Assembly: GCA_021783385.1 (NCBI GenBank)
Contig: JAJXTX010000081.1
Location: 1 to 10,555 of the forward strand
DNA from: Pseudomonadota bacterium
GTDB taxonomy: Bacteria; Pseudomonadota; Gammaproteobacteria; Xanthomonadales; Rhodanobacteraceae
Length of the DNA stretch: 10,555 nt
Direction of reading: 5' to 3'
Part shown: in pieces, positions 1-8,700 of the stretch
How the letters are laid out: every line of letters starts with the position of its first letter
Position numbering within the stretch: position 1 is the first letter of the stretch
The notes under the pieces: generated by a model
Told to the model about the DNA's origin: nothing
The model's input: only the letters and a program-made list of their open reading frames with translations
Databases searched by the model: none
Position numbers and translations under genes: made by a program

Positions 1-1670
1 CCGACCACGCGGTGGGTGGCTTCGTCGAACAGCAGCTTGGTGAAGCCTTCGGTGCGGTCGTTGCCGATGGCGCGGCCGCTGGCCGCCCACGGGAACTTGC
101 CGACGCCGATCTTCAGGCCCTTCTCCTTCGCCTCGCGCTCGGTGACGCCGACCCAGGCGATTTCAGGATCGGTGTAGGCCACCGACGGGATCACCCGCGC
201 GTCGAAGTGGCTCTTGTGCCCGGCGACGACTTCGGCGGCGACCTTCGCCTCGTGGGTGGCCTTGTGCGCCAGCATCGGCTGGCCGACCAGGTCGCCGATG
301 GCGAAGATGTGCGGCACGTTGGTGCGCATCTGGCTGTCGACGCTGATGAAGCCGCGCTCGCTCACCGCCACGCCGGCCTTGTCGGCGCCGATGCTGCCGC
401 CGTTCGGCGAGCGGCCGACCGAGACCAGCACGCGGTCGAACACGGTGTCGGCGGGGATGCTGTCGCCCTCGTAGCTGACCTCGATGCCCTTCTTGCCGGC
501 CTTGGCCGAGGTGACCCTGGTCTTCAGATGGATGCCCTTGAGCTTCCTGCCCAGGCGCTGCGCCAGCGGCTTGATCAGGTCGGCATCGGCGCCGGGAATG
601 AGCTGGTCCATGAACTCGACCACGGTCACCTCGCTGCCCAGCGCGGAATACACCGTGGCCATCTCCAGCCCGATGATGCCACCGCCGACGACCAGCAGCT
701 TCTTCGGCACGTCCTTCAGCTCCAGCGCGCGGGTGGAGTCGAGCACGCGTTCGTCGTCCCACGGGAACATGCCCAGCTTCACCGACTGCGAGCCGGCGGC
801 GATGATGGCGTGCTCGAAGCGGACCAGCTTCACGCCTTCGGCCGTCTGGACTTCCATTTCATGCGGCGACACGAACGCGCCGACGCCCTGCACGGTGCGC
901 ACCTTGCGCTGCTTGCTCATGGCGGCGAGCCCGCCGGTGAGCTTGCCGACCACCTTGGACTTGAAGTCGCGCAGCTTGGCCAGATCGATGACGGGTTTGC
1001 CAAAGCTGACGCCGTGCGCGGCCATCGCCTCGGCCTCGTCGATCACCGCCGCGGCGTGCAGCAGCGCCTTGGAGGGAATGCAGCCGACGTTGAGGCAGAC
1101 GCCGCCGAGGGTGGCATGGCGCTCCACCAGCACCGTGTCCACGCCCAGGTCGGCGGCGCGGAACGCGGCGGTATAGCCGCCCGGGCCGGAACCCAGCACC
1201 ACCAGCTGGCAGGTGATGTCGGCTGTTTTTCCAGATAACGCTGCCGCCTGCGGCGCCTTCGCCTCAGGTGAGGGGCGGGTACTCGCGGAAGTGTTGCCAT
1301 TGCCGCTCGCTGCGCTCGAAGTTCCGGACAAGCCCGTCCCCTCACCCCGGCCCTCTCCCCGCAGGGGAGAGGGGGAGGGAGTTCCTTGCTCTCCCCGCGG
1401 GGGAGAGGGGGATGCGGAGTCGGCGGCGCCGACGGTTTCCAGCACGGCAATCAGGCTGCCTTCGGATACTTCATCGCCGACCTTGAGCTTCAGCTCGCGG
1501 ATCACGCCGGCGGCGCTGGAGGGGATCTCCATGGTGGCCTTGTCGGACTCCAGCGTGATCAGGCTCTGCTCCTTGGCCACGGTGTCGCCGACTTGCACCA
1601 GCACCTCGATGACCGGCACGTTGCCGTGTCCGCCGATGTCCGGAACCTTGATTTCGATCGTGCTGGCCAT
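1..1670 (-). CDS. lpdA: Dihydrolipoamide dehydrogenase (E3) with N-terminal lipoyl domain, 3' end cut by window
   Basis: This FAD flavoprotein reoxidises dihydrolipoyl groups on the E2 component with NAD+, in the cytoplasmic pyruvate dehydrogenase complex. I translated it from ATG 1670; the frame stays open to base 1, giving about 556 codons. Residues 1-80 form a lipoyl domain, with lysine 44 in the ESDKATME turn. Residues 85-150 are a Ser/Pro/Gly/Ala linker. The FAD site follows (VVLGSGPGGY, about 157-166), then the redox disulfide CLNVGCIPSK (C192, C197), a second nucleotide fold (VVGGGIIGLE, near 665-700) and the IFAIGDL segment (near 290-320). The last roughly 45-50 residues, including the His-Glu catalytic pair of the dimerisation domain, lie outside the window. 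The start is supported by AAGGAAA at 1677-1683, with its AGGA core 8 nt from the ATG. It is the third gene of an aceF-channel-lpdA run, 27 nt after the channel gene. Part of the linker is encoded by a palindromic repeat, listed separately. Confidence 0.96.
   Translation of the reverse strand, partial: MASTIEIKVPDIGGHGNVPVIEVLVQVGDTVAKEQSLITLESDKATMEIPSSAAGVIRELKLKVGDEVSEGSLIAVLETVGAADSASPSPPRGEQGTPSPSPLRGEGRGEGTGLSGTSSAASGNGNTSASTRPSPEAKAPQAAALSGKTADITCQLVVLGSGPGGYTAAFRAADLGVDTVLVERHATLGGVCLNVGCIPSKALLHAAAVIDEAEAMAAHGVSFGKPVIDLAKLRDFKSKVVGKLTGGLAAMSKQRKVRTVQGVGAFVSPHEMEVQTAEGVKLVRFEHAIIAAGSQSVKLGMFPWDDERVLDSTRALELKDVPKKLLVVGGGIIGLEMATVYSALGSEVTVVEFMDQLIPGADADLIKPLAQRLGRKLKGIHLKTRVTSAKAGKKGIEVSYEGDSIPADTVFDRVLVSVGRSPNGGSIGADKAGVAVSERGFISVDSQMRTNVPHIFAIGDLVGQPMLAHKATHEAKVAAEVVAGHKSHFDARVIPSVAYTDPEIAWVGVTEREAKEKGLKIGVGKFPWAASGRAIGNDRTEGFTKLLFDEATHRVV
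1341..1410. repeat. Tandem pair of GC-rich palindromes inside the lpdA linker
   Basis: Two hairpins of the form CTCTCCCC-NNN-GGGGAGAG lie 36 bp apart, which is 12 codons. The first has a perfect 10-bp stem (1351-1360 with 1364-1373, loop GCA). The second has a perfect 8-bp stem (1389-1396 with 1400-1407, loop GCG). Both are read in the lpdA frame as SPSPPRGE (residues 87-94) and SPSPLRGEGRGEG (99-111). The repeat adds no stop and falls in the flexible linker between the lipoyl and FAD domains. From general knowledge, similar CTCTCCCC/GGGGAGAG sequences are dispersed in xanthomonad-type genomes; I cannot count copies here. Whether it arrived by insertion is inferred. Confidence 0.8.
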
Positions 1671-1697
1671 GCGCTGTTTCCTTCGTGTTGCGGGGCG

Positions 1698-2804
1698 TCA
1701 GTGCGCCGCGCGTGGATCTTTGGAGGGGGATGAGGGGGTGGAGGTGGGTCGGCTGGCCGATTGCTCGGCGATGTCGCGCGCGACGTCGCGCGCCGCATCG
1801 TTGTCGGCTGCGCGACCGCGCGCTCCGGCCGGCTCGGACGCGGCGGGGGCTGCGTCAGGCCGCCGCTCCGGCCGCACCCAGCTCTTGATGTGCAGGTCGC
1901 GCTGCGGAAACGGCAGCTCGATGCCGTATTTTTCCAGCGCCGTGTGCAGCGCCCAGTAGTAGGCCGCGGTGACCGCGCCGGGGCGGCGGGTGGCTTCGGC
2001 GTTGAGCCAGACCACCAGCGCGAAGTTCAGCGCGGAGTCGCCGAACCCGGTCAGCCACACCTGCGGCCCGCGCGGACCGTCGAGGCTGAGCGTGAACGGC
2101 ACCGCGACCGCCGCTTCCAGCGCGGCCTGCTTCACCAGCTCCTTGTCGGTGCCGTAGGCCACGCCGAAGGGAATCTTCTGTCGCCGCGCCACCTCGCGCA
2201 GGGTCCAGTTCACCACGCGGCCATTCACGAACTCCGAGTTCGGCACCAGGATGTCGATGTCGTCGTTGGTGGTGATGCGGGTGGCGCGGATGTAGATGTC
2301 GCGCACGTGGCCGTGCACGCCGGAGGCCAGCTCGACGAAGTCGCCCACCTTGAGGCTGCGTTCGAACAGCAGGATCAGGCCGGAGACGAAGTTGTTGAAG
2401 ATCGCCTGCAGGCCGAAGCCCAGGCCCACACCCAGCGCGCCGGCGAACAGGCTCATCTTGGCCATCGGAACGCCGGCCACGCTCAGCGCCCACAGCACGC
2501 CGATGGTGAGCAGCAGGTAGTGCAGCAGCCGCTGCAGGGTGTAGATGGTCGACTGGTTGACGTGCTCGTTGCGCCGCGCATAGCGATACAGCAGGTGCTT
2601 GAGCAGGGCGGACGCCAGCAGGAACACCGCCAGCAGCAGCAGCGAACCCAGCACCGAGCCGATCGTCACGTCGACGCCGCCGAACTTGAAACCCAGCTGC
2701 AGCCAGTCGCCCAGCTGCTCGATGCCCTGCTTCACCACCCTGGGCGCGGCCGGGGTCAGCGCCGATCGCGCGTCCGCGTAGCCGAGCAACATGGCGACGA
2801 GCAT
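1698..2804 (-). CDS. Small-conductance mechanosensitive channel, MscS family (368 aa)
   Basis: This inner-membrane channel would open under membrane tension and release solutes in hypo-osmotic shock. Three membrane segments are predicted at about residues 48-68, 91-113 and 117-146. The third is the Gly/Ala-rich pore helix typical of MscS (GALGVGLGFGLQAIFNNFVSG, near 122-142), followed by ILLFERSLKVGDFVEL. The beta-domain motif ITTNDDIDILVPNSEFVNG (177-195) is also MscS-like. The last 55 or so residues are charged, Pro/Ala-rich and probably disordered. Length fits compact MscS relatives, somewhat over E. coli MscS. It starts 12 nt after the aceF stop, so it is probably co-transcribed and perhaps translationally coupled. 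The upstream ribosome site is weak, and ATG 2792 (residue 5) is an alternative start. Lying between aceF and lpdA is unusual for a channel gene. Confidence 0.9.
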   Translation of the reverse strand: MLVAMLLGYADARSALTPAAPRVVKQGIEQLGDWLQLGFKFGGVDVTIGSVLGSLLLLAVFLLASALLKHLLYRYARRNEHVNQSTIYTLQRLLHYLLLTIGVLWALSVAGVPMAKMSLFAGALGVGLGFGLQAIFNNFVSGLILLFERSLKVGDFVELASGVHGHVRDIYIRATRITTNDDIDILVPNSEFVNGRVVNWTLREVARRQKIPFGVAYGTDKELVKQAALEAAVAVPFTLSLDGPRGPQVWLTGFGDSALNFALVVWLNAEATRRPGAVTAAYYWALHTALEKYGIELPFPQRDLHIKSWVRPERRPDAAPAASEPAGARGRAADNDAARDVARDIAEQSASRPTSTPSSPSKDPRAAH

Positions 2805-2816
2805 CCGCGCTACCCG

Positions 2817-4541
2817 TTACAGCAGCAGGCGGCGGATGTCGCCGAGCTGGGTGGCGAGGAAGGCGGCGAAGCGCGCGGCGAGCGCGCCGTCGATCACCCG
2901 ATGGTCGTACGACAGCGACAGCGGCAGCATCAGCCGCGGCGTGAACTCCCTGCCGTTCCACACCGGTTTCATGGCCGCCTTGGAAACGCCCAGGATGGCC
3001 ACCTCGGGCGCGTTGACGATCGGCGTGAAGCCGGTGCCGCCAATGCCGCCGAGCGAACTGATCGAGAAGCAGCCGCCGGACATCTCGGCCGGGCCGAGCT
3101 TCTTGTCGCGCGCCTTGGCCGAGATCTCGCCCAGCTCGCGGGCAAGGTCGAGCAGGCCCTTCTTGTCGCAGTCGCGGATCACCGGCACCACCAGGCCGTC
3201 GGGCGTGTCCACCGCGATGCCGATGTGGAAATATTTTTTCAGGGTGAGCTTCTCGCCCGACTCGTCGAGCGAGGCGTTGAAGCGCGGGAACTGCTTCAGC
3301 GCGGCTACCACCGCCTTGATCTGGAACACCAGCGGGGTGATCTTCAGATCCTTGTTCTCCTCGCCGAGCTTCTTGCGGAACGCCTCCAGCTCGGTGATGT
3401 CGGCATCGTCGTGCTGGGTGACGTGCGGAATCATCGCCCAGTTGCGCGCGAGGTTGGCGCCGGAAATCTTCTGGATGCGGGTGAGCGGCTTCTCCTCGAT
3501 CTCGCCGAACTTGGCGAAGTCGATCTTCGGCCACGGCAACAGGCTGAGGCCGCCACCGGCACTCACCGGCGCGCCCTGCACCGGGCGTGCGCCGGAGGCC
3601 AGCGCGTGCTTGACGTAGTCGCTGACGTCCGTGCGCTGGATACGACCGCCGCGGCCACTGCCCTTGACCTGCACGATGTCCACGCCCAGCTCGCGCGCAT
3701 ACGCGCGGACCGCCGGACTGGCGTACGGCGCGTCGCCGGGCATCACGATGCTGGCGTCCAGCGGCGGGCGCGCGGCGGGCGGCACGTCGCCCTCCGGCGC
3801 GTTGCCCGGCAGCACGCCGCGGCCGCCGATCGGGACGGGCTGGTCGACCGGCGCCGGTGTGGTCGGAGCAGGAGCGGGAGCGGGTGTCGGCGCGGCCGGC
3901 GCCTCATTCCGCGGGGCCGCGGGGGACGCTGTACCGGCTGCGCCGTCGGTCTCGATCATGGCGATCACGTTGCCTTCGGACAGCGCGTCGCCAACCTTCA
4001 CCCGCAGCTCGCGCACCACGCCGGCGAACGGCGCCGGGATCTCCATGGTGGCCTTGTCCGACTCCAGCGTGATCAGGCTCTGGTCCTTGCTGACACGGTC
4101 GCCGACCTGCACCAGCACCTCGATCACCGGCACGTCGGCGTGGCCGATATCGGGCACGCACGCCTCGCGCAGGGCGCCGGCCGCTGCGGCGGCGGCGGCG
4201 GCGGGGCTGGCCGCGGCCACCGGGGTGGCGGGCGGTGTGGCCGGGGCCGCGCTGACGGCGGGTGCGGCGGCGCGCGCCGCGCCAGGCGCGGCGAGGGCGG
4301 CGCCGTCGGCTTCGATCACGGCAATCAGCGCGCCCTCGGACACCGTGTCGCCCACCTTCAGCTTGAGCTCCCTGACCGTGCCGGCGAACGGCGCGGGCAC
4401 TTCCATGGTCGCCTTGTCCGACTCCAGCGTGATCAGGCTCTGCTCCTTCTCGACGCGGTCGCCGACCTTCACCAGGACTTCGATGACCGGCACATCGGCG
4501 TGGCCGATGTCGGGGACGCGGGCTTCTTTCAGATCGGCCAT
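2817..4541 (-). CDS. aceF: Dihydrolipoyllysine acetyltransferase, E2 of pyruvate dehydrogenase (574 aa)
   Basis: This is the core enzyme of the pyruvate dehydrogenase complex. It moves the acetyl group from E1 via lipoyl arms to CoA. Domains in order: lipoyl domain 1 (residues 4-80, lipoyl lysine K43); an Ala/Pro linker with a run of alanines; lipoyl domain 2 (124-200, K163); a Pro/Ala linker (201-262); the peripheral subunit-binding domain (270-314, with [15 protein letters not shown] and GSGRGGRI); and the catalytic domain (from about 345). The catalytic domain ends with the family motif SYDHRVIDG, giving H547 and D551 as active-site residues. The PDH-type subunit-binding domain and the adjacent E3 favour pyruvate over 2-oxoglutarate. 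The frame is open upstream to 4604, but I chose ATG 4541 because AGGAG lies 5 nt before it and the lipoyl domain begins at once. It leads the operon; no E1 gene is adjacent on its 5' side. Confidence 0.96.
   Translation of the reverse strand: MADLKEARVPDIGHADVPVIEVLVKVGDRVEKEQSLITLESDKATMEVPAPFAGTVRELKLKVGDTVSEGALIAVIEADGAALAAPGAARAAAPAVSAAPATPPATPVAAASPAAAAAAAAGALREACVPDIGHADVPVIEVLVQVGDRVSKDQSLITLESDKATMEIPAPFAGVVRELRVKVGDALSEGNVIAMIETDGAAGTASPAAPRNEAPAAPTPAPAPAPTTPAPVDQPVPIGGRGVLPGNAPEGDVPPAARPPLDASIVMPGDAPYASPAVRAYARELGVDIVQVKGSGRGGRIQRTDVSDYVKHALASGARPVQGAPVSAGGGLSLLPWPKIDFAKFGEIEEKPLTRIQKISGANLARNWAMIPHVTQHDDADITELEAFRKKLGEENKDLKITPLVFQIKAVVAALKQFPRFNASLDESGEKLTLKKYFHIGIAVDTPDGLVVPVIRDCDKKGLLDLARELGEISAKARDKKLGPAEMSGGCFSISSLGGIGGTGFTPIVNAPEVAILGVSKAAMKPVWNGREFTPRLMLPLSLSYDHRVIDGALAARFAAFLATQLGDIRRLLL
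3942..4529 (-). repeat. Duplicated lipoyl-domain coding units within aceF (offset 360 bp)
   Basis: The stretches 4302-4529 and 3942-4169 encode the two lipoyl domains of aceF and align without gaps at an offset of exactly 360 bp (120 codons). A 23-bp block covering the lipoyl turn is identical in both (4420-4442 and 4060-4082) and also in the lipoyl domain of lpdA (1546-1568). The linker between the two aceF units contains six GCG triplets on the plus strand (4186-4203), encoding alanines. The likeness reflects domain duplication. Sequence homogenisation by recombination is possible but not shown. Confidence 0.8.
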
Positions 4542-4770
4542 GGGGACTCCTGCGAATGGCGATGGCAGACCGCGCGGGAACGGCGGTCGCGGACAAGACC
4601 TCAATCATAGCGAAGGGATGCCCGCCGCGTCGCGCATAAACCGCGCGGCGGAACGCTGCGGGGCTTGCCATTCGCTGGCGTATGCATGACCTTGAGCGCA
4701 CGCAACGCGGCGGCGCATCGCCTACGCTGACATTCACCCATGCCGCGCGGGGCGGCCCAGGAAGCAAGCC
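4542..4770. promoter_or_regulatory. Divergent intergenic region between aceF and the ABC ATPase gene
   Basis: This 229-bp gap must hold the promoters for both the minus-strand aceF operon and the plus-strand ABC pair, unless either is transcribed from further away. On the minus strand, TATGAT at 4604-4609 is a fair -10 hexamer; no good -35 lies at the normal distance, so the call is tentative. On the plus strand I see TTGAGC (4692-4697) and TACGCT (4723-4728), but their 25-bp spacing is too wide for a standard sigma-70 promoter. I recognise no operator or riboswitch. Confidence 0.4.
4547..4551 (-). promoter_or_regulatory. Ribosome binding site of aceF
   Basis: AGGAG on the minus strand lies 5 nt before ATG 4541. 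It decides this start over the in-frame ATG at 4604, which would add 21 residues that do not resemble a lipoyl domain. Confidence 0.8.
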
Positions 4771-5655
4771 ATGCTGACCATCCGCGAGCTGTCGAAAACC
4801 TACGCCAACGGCGTGCGCGCGCTGCGCAAGGTATCGCTGGAGATTCCGCACGGCATGTTCGGCCTGCTCGGCCCCAACGGCGCGGGCAAGTCCTCGCTGA
4901 TGCGCACCATCGCCACGCTGCAGGACGCCGACGAGGGCAGCATCCGGCTCGGCGAGATGGACCTGCTCGCCGACAAGCACGCCACGCGCCGGCTGCTCGG
5001 CTATCTGCCGCAGGAGTTCGGCGTGTACCCGAAGGTGTCGGCCGAGGCGATGCTCGACCACTTCGCCGTGCTCAAGGGCGTCACCGTGAAGGGTGAGCGG
5101 CGCGAACTGGTGGAGGCGCTGCTGCGCCAGGTGAACCTGTGGGACGTGCGCAAGCGCAAGCTGGGCAGCTACTCCGGCGGCATGCGCCAGCGCTTCGGCA
5201 TCGCGCAGGCGCTGATCGGCGACCCGCGGCTGGTGATCGTGGACGAGCCCACCGCCGGCCTCGACCCGGAGGAGCGCAACCGCTTCCTCAACCTGCTGGC
5301 CGAGATCGGCGAGCGCGTGGTGGTGATCCTGTCCACCCACATCGTGGAGGACGTCACCGACCTGTGCCAGCGCATGGCGATCATCGGCCAGGGCCAGGTG
5401 CTGCTGAGCGGCGAGCCGCGGGAGGCGATCCGCAGCCTCGACGGCCGCGTGTGGCGCCGCACGATCGACAAGGCCGAGCTGGACGGCTACCGCGCCCGCA
5501 TGAACATCCTCTCCACCCGCCTCGCCGGCGGCCGCACGCTGCTGCACGTGCTGGCGGACGCGCAGCCGGGCGAGGGCTTCGAGGCGGTGGCGCCGGATCT
5601 GGAGGACGTCTACTTCGGCCACCTGCGCACCCAGGCCACCGCGCGCGCCGCCTGA
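4771..5655 (+). CDS. ABC transporter ATP-binding protein, ABC-2 export type (294 aa)
   Basis: This is the cytoplasmic ATPase that would drive the membrane protein encoded just downstream. Visible motifs are Walker A GPNGAGKS (residues 34-41), the Q-loop glutamine in LPQEFGVYP (Q81), the signature YSGGMRQR (134-141), Walker B LVIVDEP (154-160) and the switch histidine in LSTHIVED (H190). The last 70 residues are less conserved, as in other export-type ATPases. The start at 4771 is supported by AGGAAG at 4759-4764, 6 nt upstream. The next gene is an ABC-2-like permease 110 nt away on the same strand, separated by a large inverted repeat. The motifs place it near ATPases of antibiotic, lipid or peptide exporters, but the substrate cannot be read from the sequence. 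Confidence 0.93.
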   Translation: MLTIRELSKTYANGVRALRKVSLEIPHGMFGLLGPNGAGKSSLMRTIATLQDADEGSIRLGEMDLLADKHATRRLLGYLPQEFGVYPKVSAEAMLDHFAVLKGVTVKGERRELVEALLRQVNLWDVRKRKLGSYSGGMRQRFGIAQALIGDPRLVIVDEPTAGLDPEERNRFLNLLAEIGERVVVILSTHIVEDVTDLCQRMAIIGQGQVLLSGEPREAIRSLDGRVWRRTIDKAELDGYRARMNILSTRLAGGRTLLHVLADAQPGEGFEAVAPDLEDVYFGHLRTQATARAA

Positions 5656-5671
5656 CCGGCCTCAATCCCGC

Positions 5672-5744
5672 AGGAGCGCACCCTGTGCGCGATGGCTCTT
5701 CGCTCCGATCGACACCAGAGCCATCGCGCACAGGGTGCGCTCCT
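5672..5744. repeat. REP/BIME-like perfect 28-bp inverted repeat between the ABC ATPase and permease-peptidase genes
   Basis: The arms 5672-5699 and 5717-5744 are perfect reverse complements over 28 bp, with a 17-nt spacer. Each arm also contains its own hairpin, GCGCAC-CCT-GTGCGC (5676-5690 on the left). Read inward, the units begin GCAGGAGCGCACC (left) and GTAGGAGCGCACC (right). The GTAG/GGAG head followed by a small palindrome is typical of REP sequences mobilised by RAYT transposases, and a facing pair is a BIME. No U-run follows, so it is not a standard intrinsic terminator. In the transcript it could fold into a long stem that stabilises upstream mRNA or attenuates the downstream gene; this is inferred. 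The right arm ends 11 nt before the next ribosome site. Confidence 0.85.
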
Positions 5745-5755
5745 ACACGCCACAC

Positions 5756-5759
5756 AGGA
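5756..5759 (+). promoter_or_regulatory. Ribosome binding site of the permease-peptidase gene
   Basis: AGGA lies 6 nt before ATG 5766. The frame is open upstream through the ATPase gene as far as 5139, and this site shows where translation really starts. Confidence 0.75.
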
Positions 5760-5765
5760 TCACCC

Positions 5766-8700
5766 ATGTTCCGCAAGTCCAGCTTCTTCGAGATCCTCCG
5801 CTTCGAGTGGCGCCAGCAGCTGCGCGCGCCGCTGTTCTGGATCATTGCCGCGATGTTCGGCGCGCTCGCGTTCGCGCTGGTCAGCACCGACGCGGTGAGC
5901 CTGGGCGGCGCCAGCGGCAACGTGCTGCGCAATGCGCCGCTGGTGATCGCGCGGCTGCTCGGCGTGCTGACCGTGCTCAGCACGTTTCTGGTGACGGTGT
6001 TCGTGGCCGGGGCAGCGCTGCGCGACTTCGACCAGCGCACGGCCGAGCTGGTGTTCACCACCCCCGTGAGCCGTGGCGCCTACCTCGGTGGCCGCTTCGC
6101 CGCCGGCTACCTGGCCGCGCTGGCGGTGATGCTGGTGTGTGCGCTGGGCATCGCGCTGGGCGGCCTGATGCCGTGGATCGACGCCGCGCGGCTGGGCCCG
6201 CCGGACTGGCACGGTTACGCCTGGGGCTTCGGCGTGATGGTGCTGCCGGACCTGCTGTTCATCGCCGCGCTGCTGTTTCTGCTGGCCACGCTGAGCCGCT
6301 CGCTGCTGGTCACGTATCTCGGGCTGATCGCCTTCTTCGTGCTGCAAAGCGTGGTCGGCCTGCTCACCCGCGACGTCAACAACCACTACGCCGCCGCCAT
6401 GCTCGACCCGTTCGGCGGCCGCACGCTGGCGCTGGTGACGCGCTACTGGTCGGCGTATCAGGCCAACCACCAGCTGCCCGCGCTGAGCGGCGTACTGCTG
6501 TTCAACCGGCTGCTGTGGAGCGCCGTCAGCGTGGGCCTGCTGGCCGCCACGCTGCTGCTGTTCCGGCCAAATCGCGAGGGCCTGCAGCTGCCACGACGCA
6601 AGCCGCGCGCCGAGCCGCCGCTGCTGCGCCCGCCGGCCAGCCCGGCGGCGCTGACGCTGCCCGGGGTGCAGCTGGCCGACGACCTGCGCGCGCACTGGCT
6701 GCAGCTGCGCCGGCAGTTCGCGTTCGACACGCTGGGCGTGCTGCGCGGGGTGCCGTTCCTGATCATGCTGGCGCTGGGGCTGGCCAACCTGGCCGGCGCG
6801 CTGGCGCTGTCGGACCGCATCTACGGCACCGCCACCTGGCCGGTGACGCACCAGGTGCTGCAGGCAGTGCGCGGCGGCTTCCAGTGGCTGCTGTACATCA
6901 TCGTCACGTTCTACGCGGGCGAGCTGGTGTGGCGCGAGCGCAGCCAGCGCTCGGCCGAGGTCACTGACGCGTTTCCGCTGCCCGACTGGGTGCCGCTGGT
7001 GGCGAAACTGGGCGCGCTGCTGGCGGTGATCGCGGCGTTTCTGCTGGCCGGCGCATTGTTCGGCATCGGCTGGCAGCTGGTGCATGGTTACACCCATCTC
7101 GAGCTGGGGCTGTACGCGGAAACGCTGGCCCTGCAGGCGGTGCCGTTCGTGCTGCTGGCGGCGCTGGCGCTGTTCCTGCAGGTGCTGTCGAACAACAAGT
7201 TCATCGGCTACCTGCTGACCATCGTGTGGCTGGTCGTCAGCGTGATCGGCTTCGACCTGCTGCACTGGGAGCAGCACATCTACAACTACGCCACCACGCC
7301 GGGCGCGCCGTATTCGGACATGAACGGCTACGGCAGCTACCTCGCCGGCGTGCTGTGGTTCGATGCGTACTGGGCGTGTCTGGCCGTGGCGCTGCTGGTG
7401 CTGGCGGCGCTGTTCTGGGTGCGCGGCACCGACCACGCATGGCGCCACCGCCTGCGCGAGGCGCGCGCGCGCCTGCACATGCCGCTGCGCATCGCGCTGA
7501 TGCTGGCGCTGCTGGCGTTCACCGGCAGTGGCGCATGGATCTACTACAACACTCACGTGCTCAATCATTACGAGAGCAGCACGGTGAAGCTGCAGCAACG
7601 CGCCGACTACGAGAAGAAATTTGCGCAGTACAAGGACCTGCCGCAGCCGCGCATCACCGCGGTGCAGGCCGCGGTGGACATCCACCCGTACCATCGACGG
7701 CTGGACATCCGTGGCCAGTACACGCTGGTCAACAAGCACCGCATGCCGATCAGCGAGCTGTACGTGAACTTCGATACCGACTTCACGCTGACCTCGCTGA
7801 ACTTTGCACCGCACACCACGTTGAGCGCGGACAAGGCGCTGGGCTTCACCGTCTACCGGCTGAAAACGCCACTGGCGCCCGGCGCCTCGATGACGTTCGA
7901 CTTCGCGCTGGCCTACGCGCCGAAGGGTTTCACCAACAGCCCCGAAGGCACCTTCCTGGCCGCCAATGGCACCTTCTTCAACAACCAGGTGATGCCGCAG
8001 TTCGGCTACCAGAGCCAGCTGCAGATCACCGACCGCAACGACCGCCGCAAGTACGGACTGAGCGCGACGGTGTTGCGTATGCCGAAGCTCGGCGACCCGA
8101 AGGCGCGCGCGAATACCTACATCAGCAACGACGCCGACTGGATCAGCTTCGACACCACCGTCTCCACCGCCGCCGACCAGATCGCGGTGGCGCCGGGTTA
8201 TCTGCAAAGGGAATGGACGGCCAACGGGCGCCGTTATTTTCATTACACCATGACCCGGGACGGCAAGACCCAGCCGATGCTGCCGTTCTTCGCTTACCTG
8301 TCCGCGCGCTACGCGGTGAAGCAGGTGAACTGGAAGGGCGTGCAGATTGGCGTGTACTACAACCCCGCGCACGCCTGGAACGTGGACGACATGATCCGCG
8401 GCGCCGAGGATGCACTGGACTACTACGACGCGCACTTCACGCCGTACCAGTTCCGCCAGCTGCGCATCCTGGAGTTTCCCGACTACGCCAGCTTCGCGCA
8501 GTCGTTCGCCAACACCATTCCGTTCTCCGAATCGATCGGCTTCATCGCCGACCTGCGCGACACATCGAAGATCAACTACCCGTACTACGTCACCGCGCAC
8601 GAAACGGCACACCAGTGGTGGGCGCACCGCGTGATCGGCGCCAACATGCAGGGCTCGACCATGCTCAGCGAATCGCTGGCGCAGTATTCGGCGCTGATGG

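Noticed and set aside
12..1238. A 408-codon plus-strand frame opposite lpdA
   Set aside because: It is antisense to a gene with clear FAD, NAD and disulfide motifs, and it has no recognisable domain.
1043..1450. Minus-strand frame of 135 codons within lpdA
   Set aside because: It is out of frame with lpdA. The lpdA frame itself is open from 1670 and joins the lipoyl and FAD domains without a frameshift.
4186..4203. Six GCG triplets as a phase-variation tract
   Set aside because: Changes in a triplet repeat keep the frame and only vary the alanine count in a flexible linker, so on-off switching is not expected.
1761..4610. A 949-codon plus-strand open frame across the mscS and aceF genes
   Set aside because: It is antisense to two clear genes. 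The protein is His/Gln/Arg/Ala-rich with no domain, which is what GC-rich third positions produce on the opposite strand.
3904..5622. A 572-codon minus-strand frame spanning aceF, the intergenic region and the ATPase gene
   Set aside because: It crosses from antisense of the ATPase into a wrong frame of aceF, so it cannot be a conserved protein.
5672..5744. Intrinsic terminator after the ABC ATPase gene
   Set aside because: The stem is much longer than usual, it is not followed by a U-run, and the downstream gene is the expected partner.
5139..5765. Upstream extension of the permease-peptidase frame by 209 codons into the ATPase gene
   Set aside because: The extension overlaps the ATPase in another frame and reads through the inverted repeat. 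A good ribosome site precedes ATG 5766, where the membrane protein begins.
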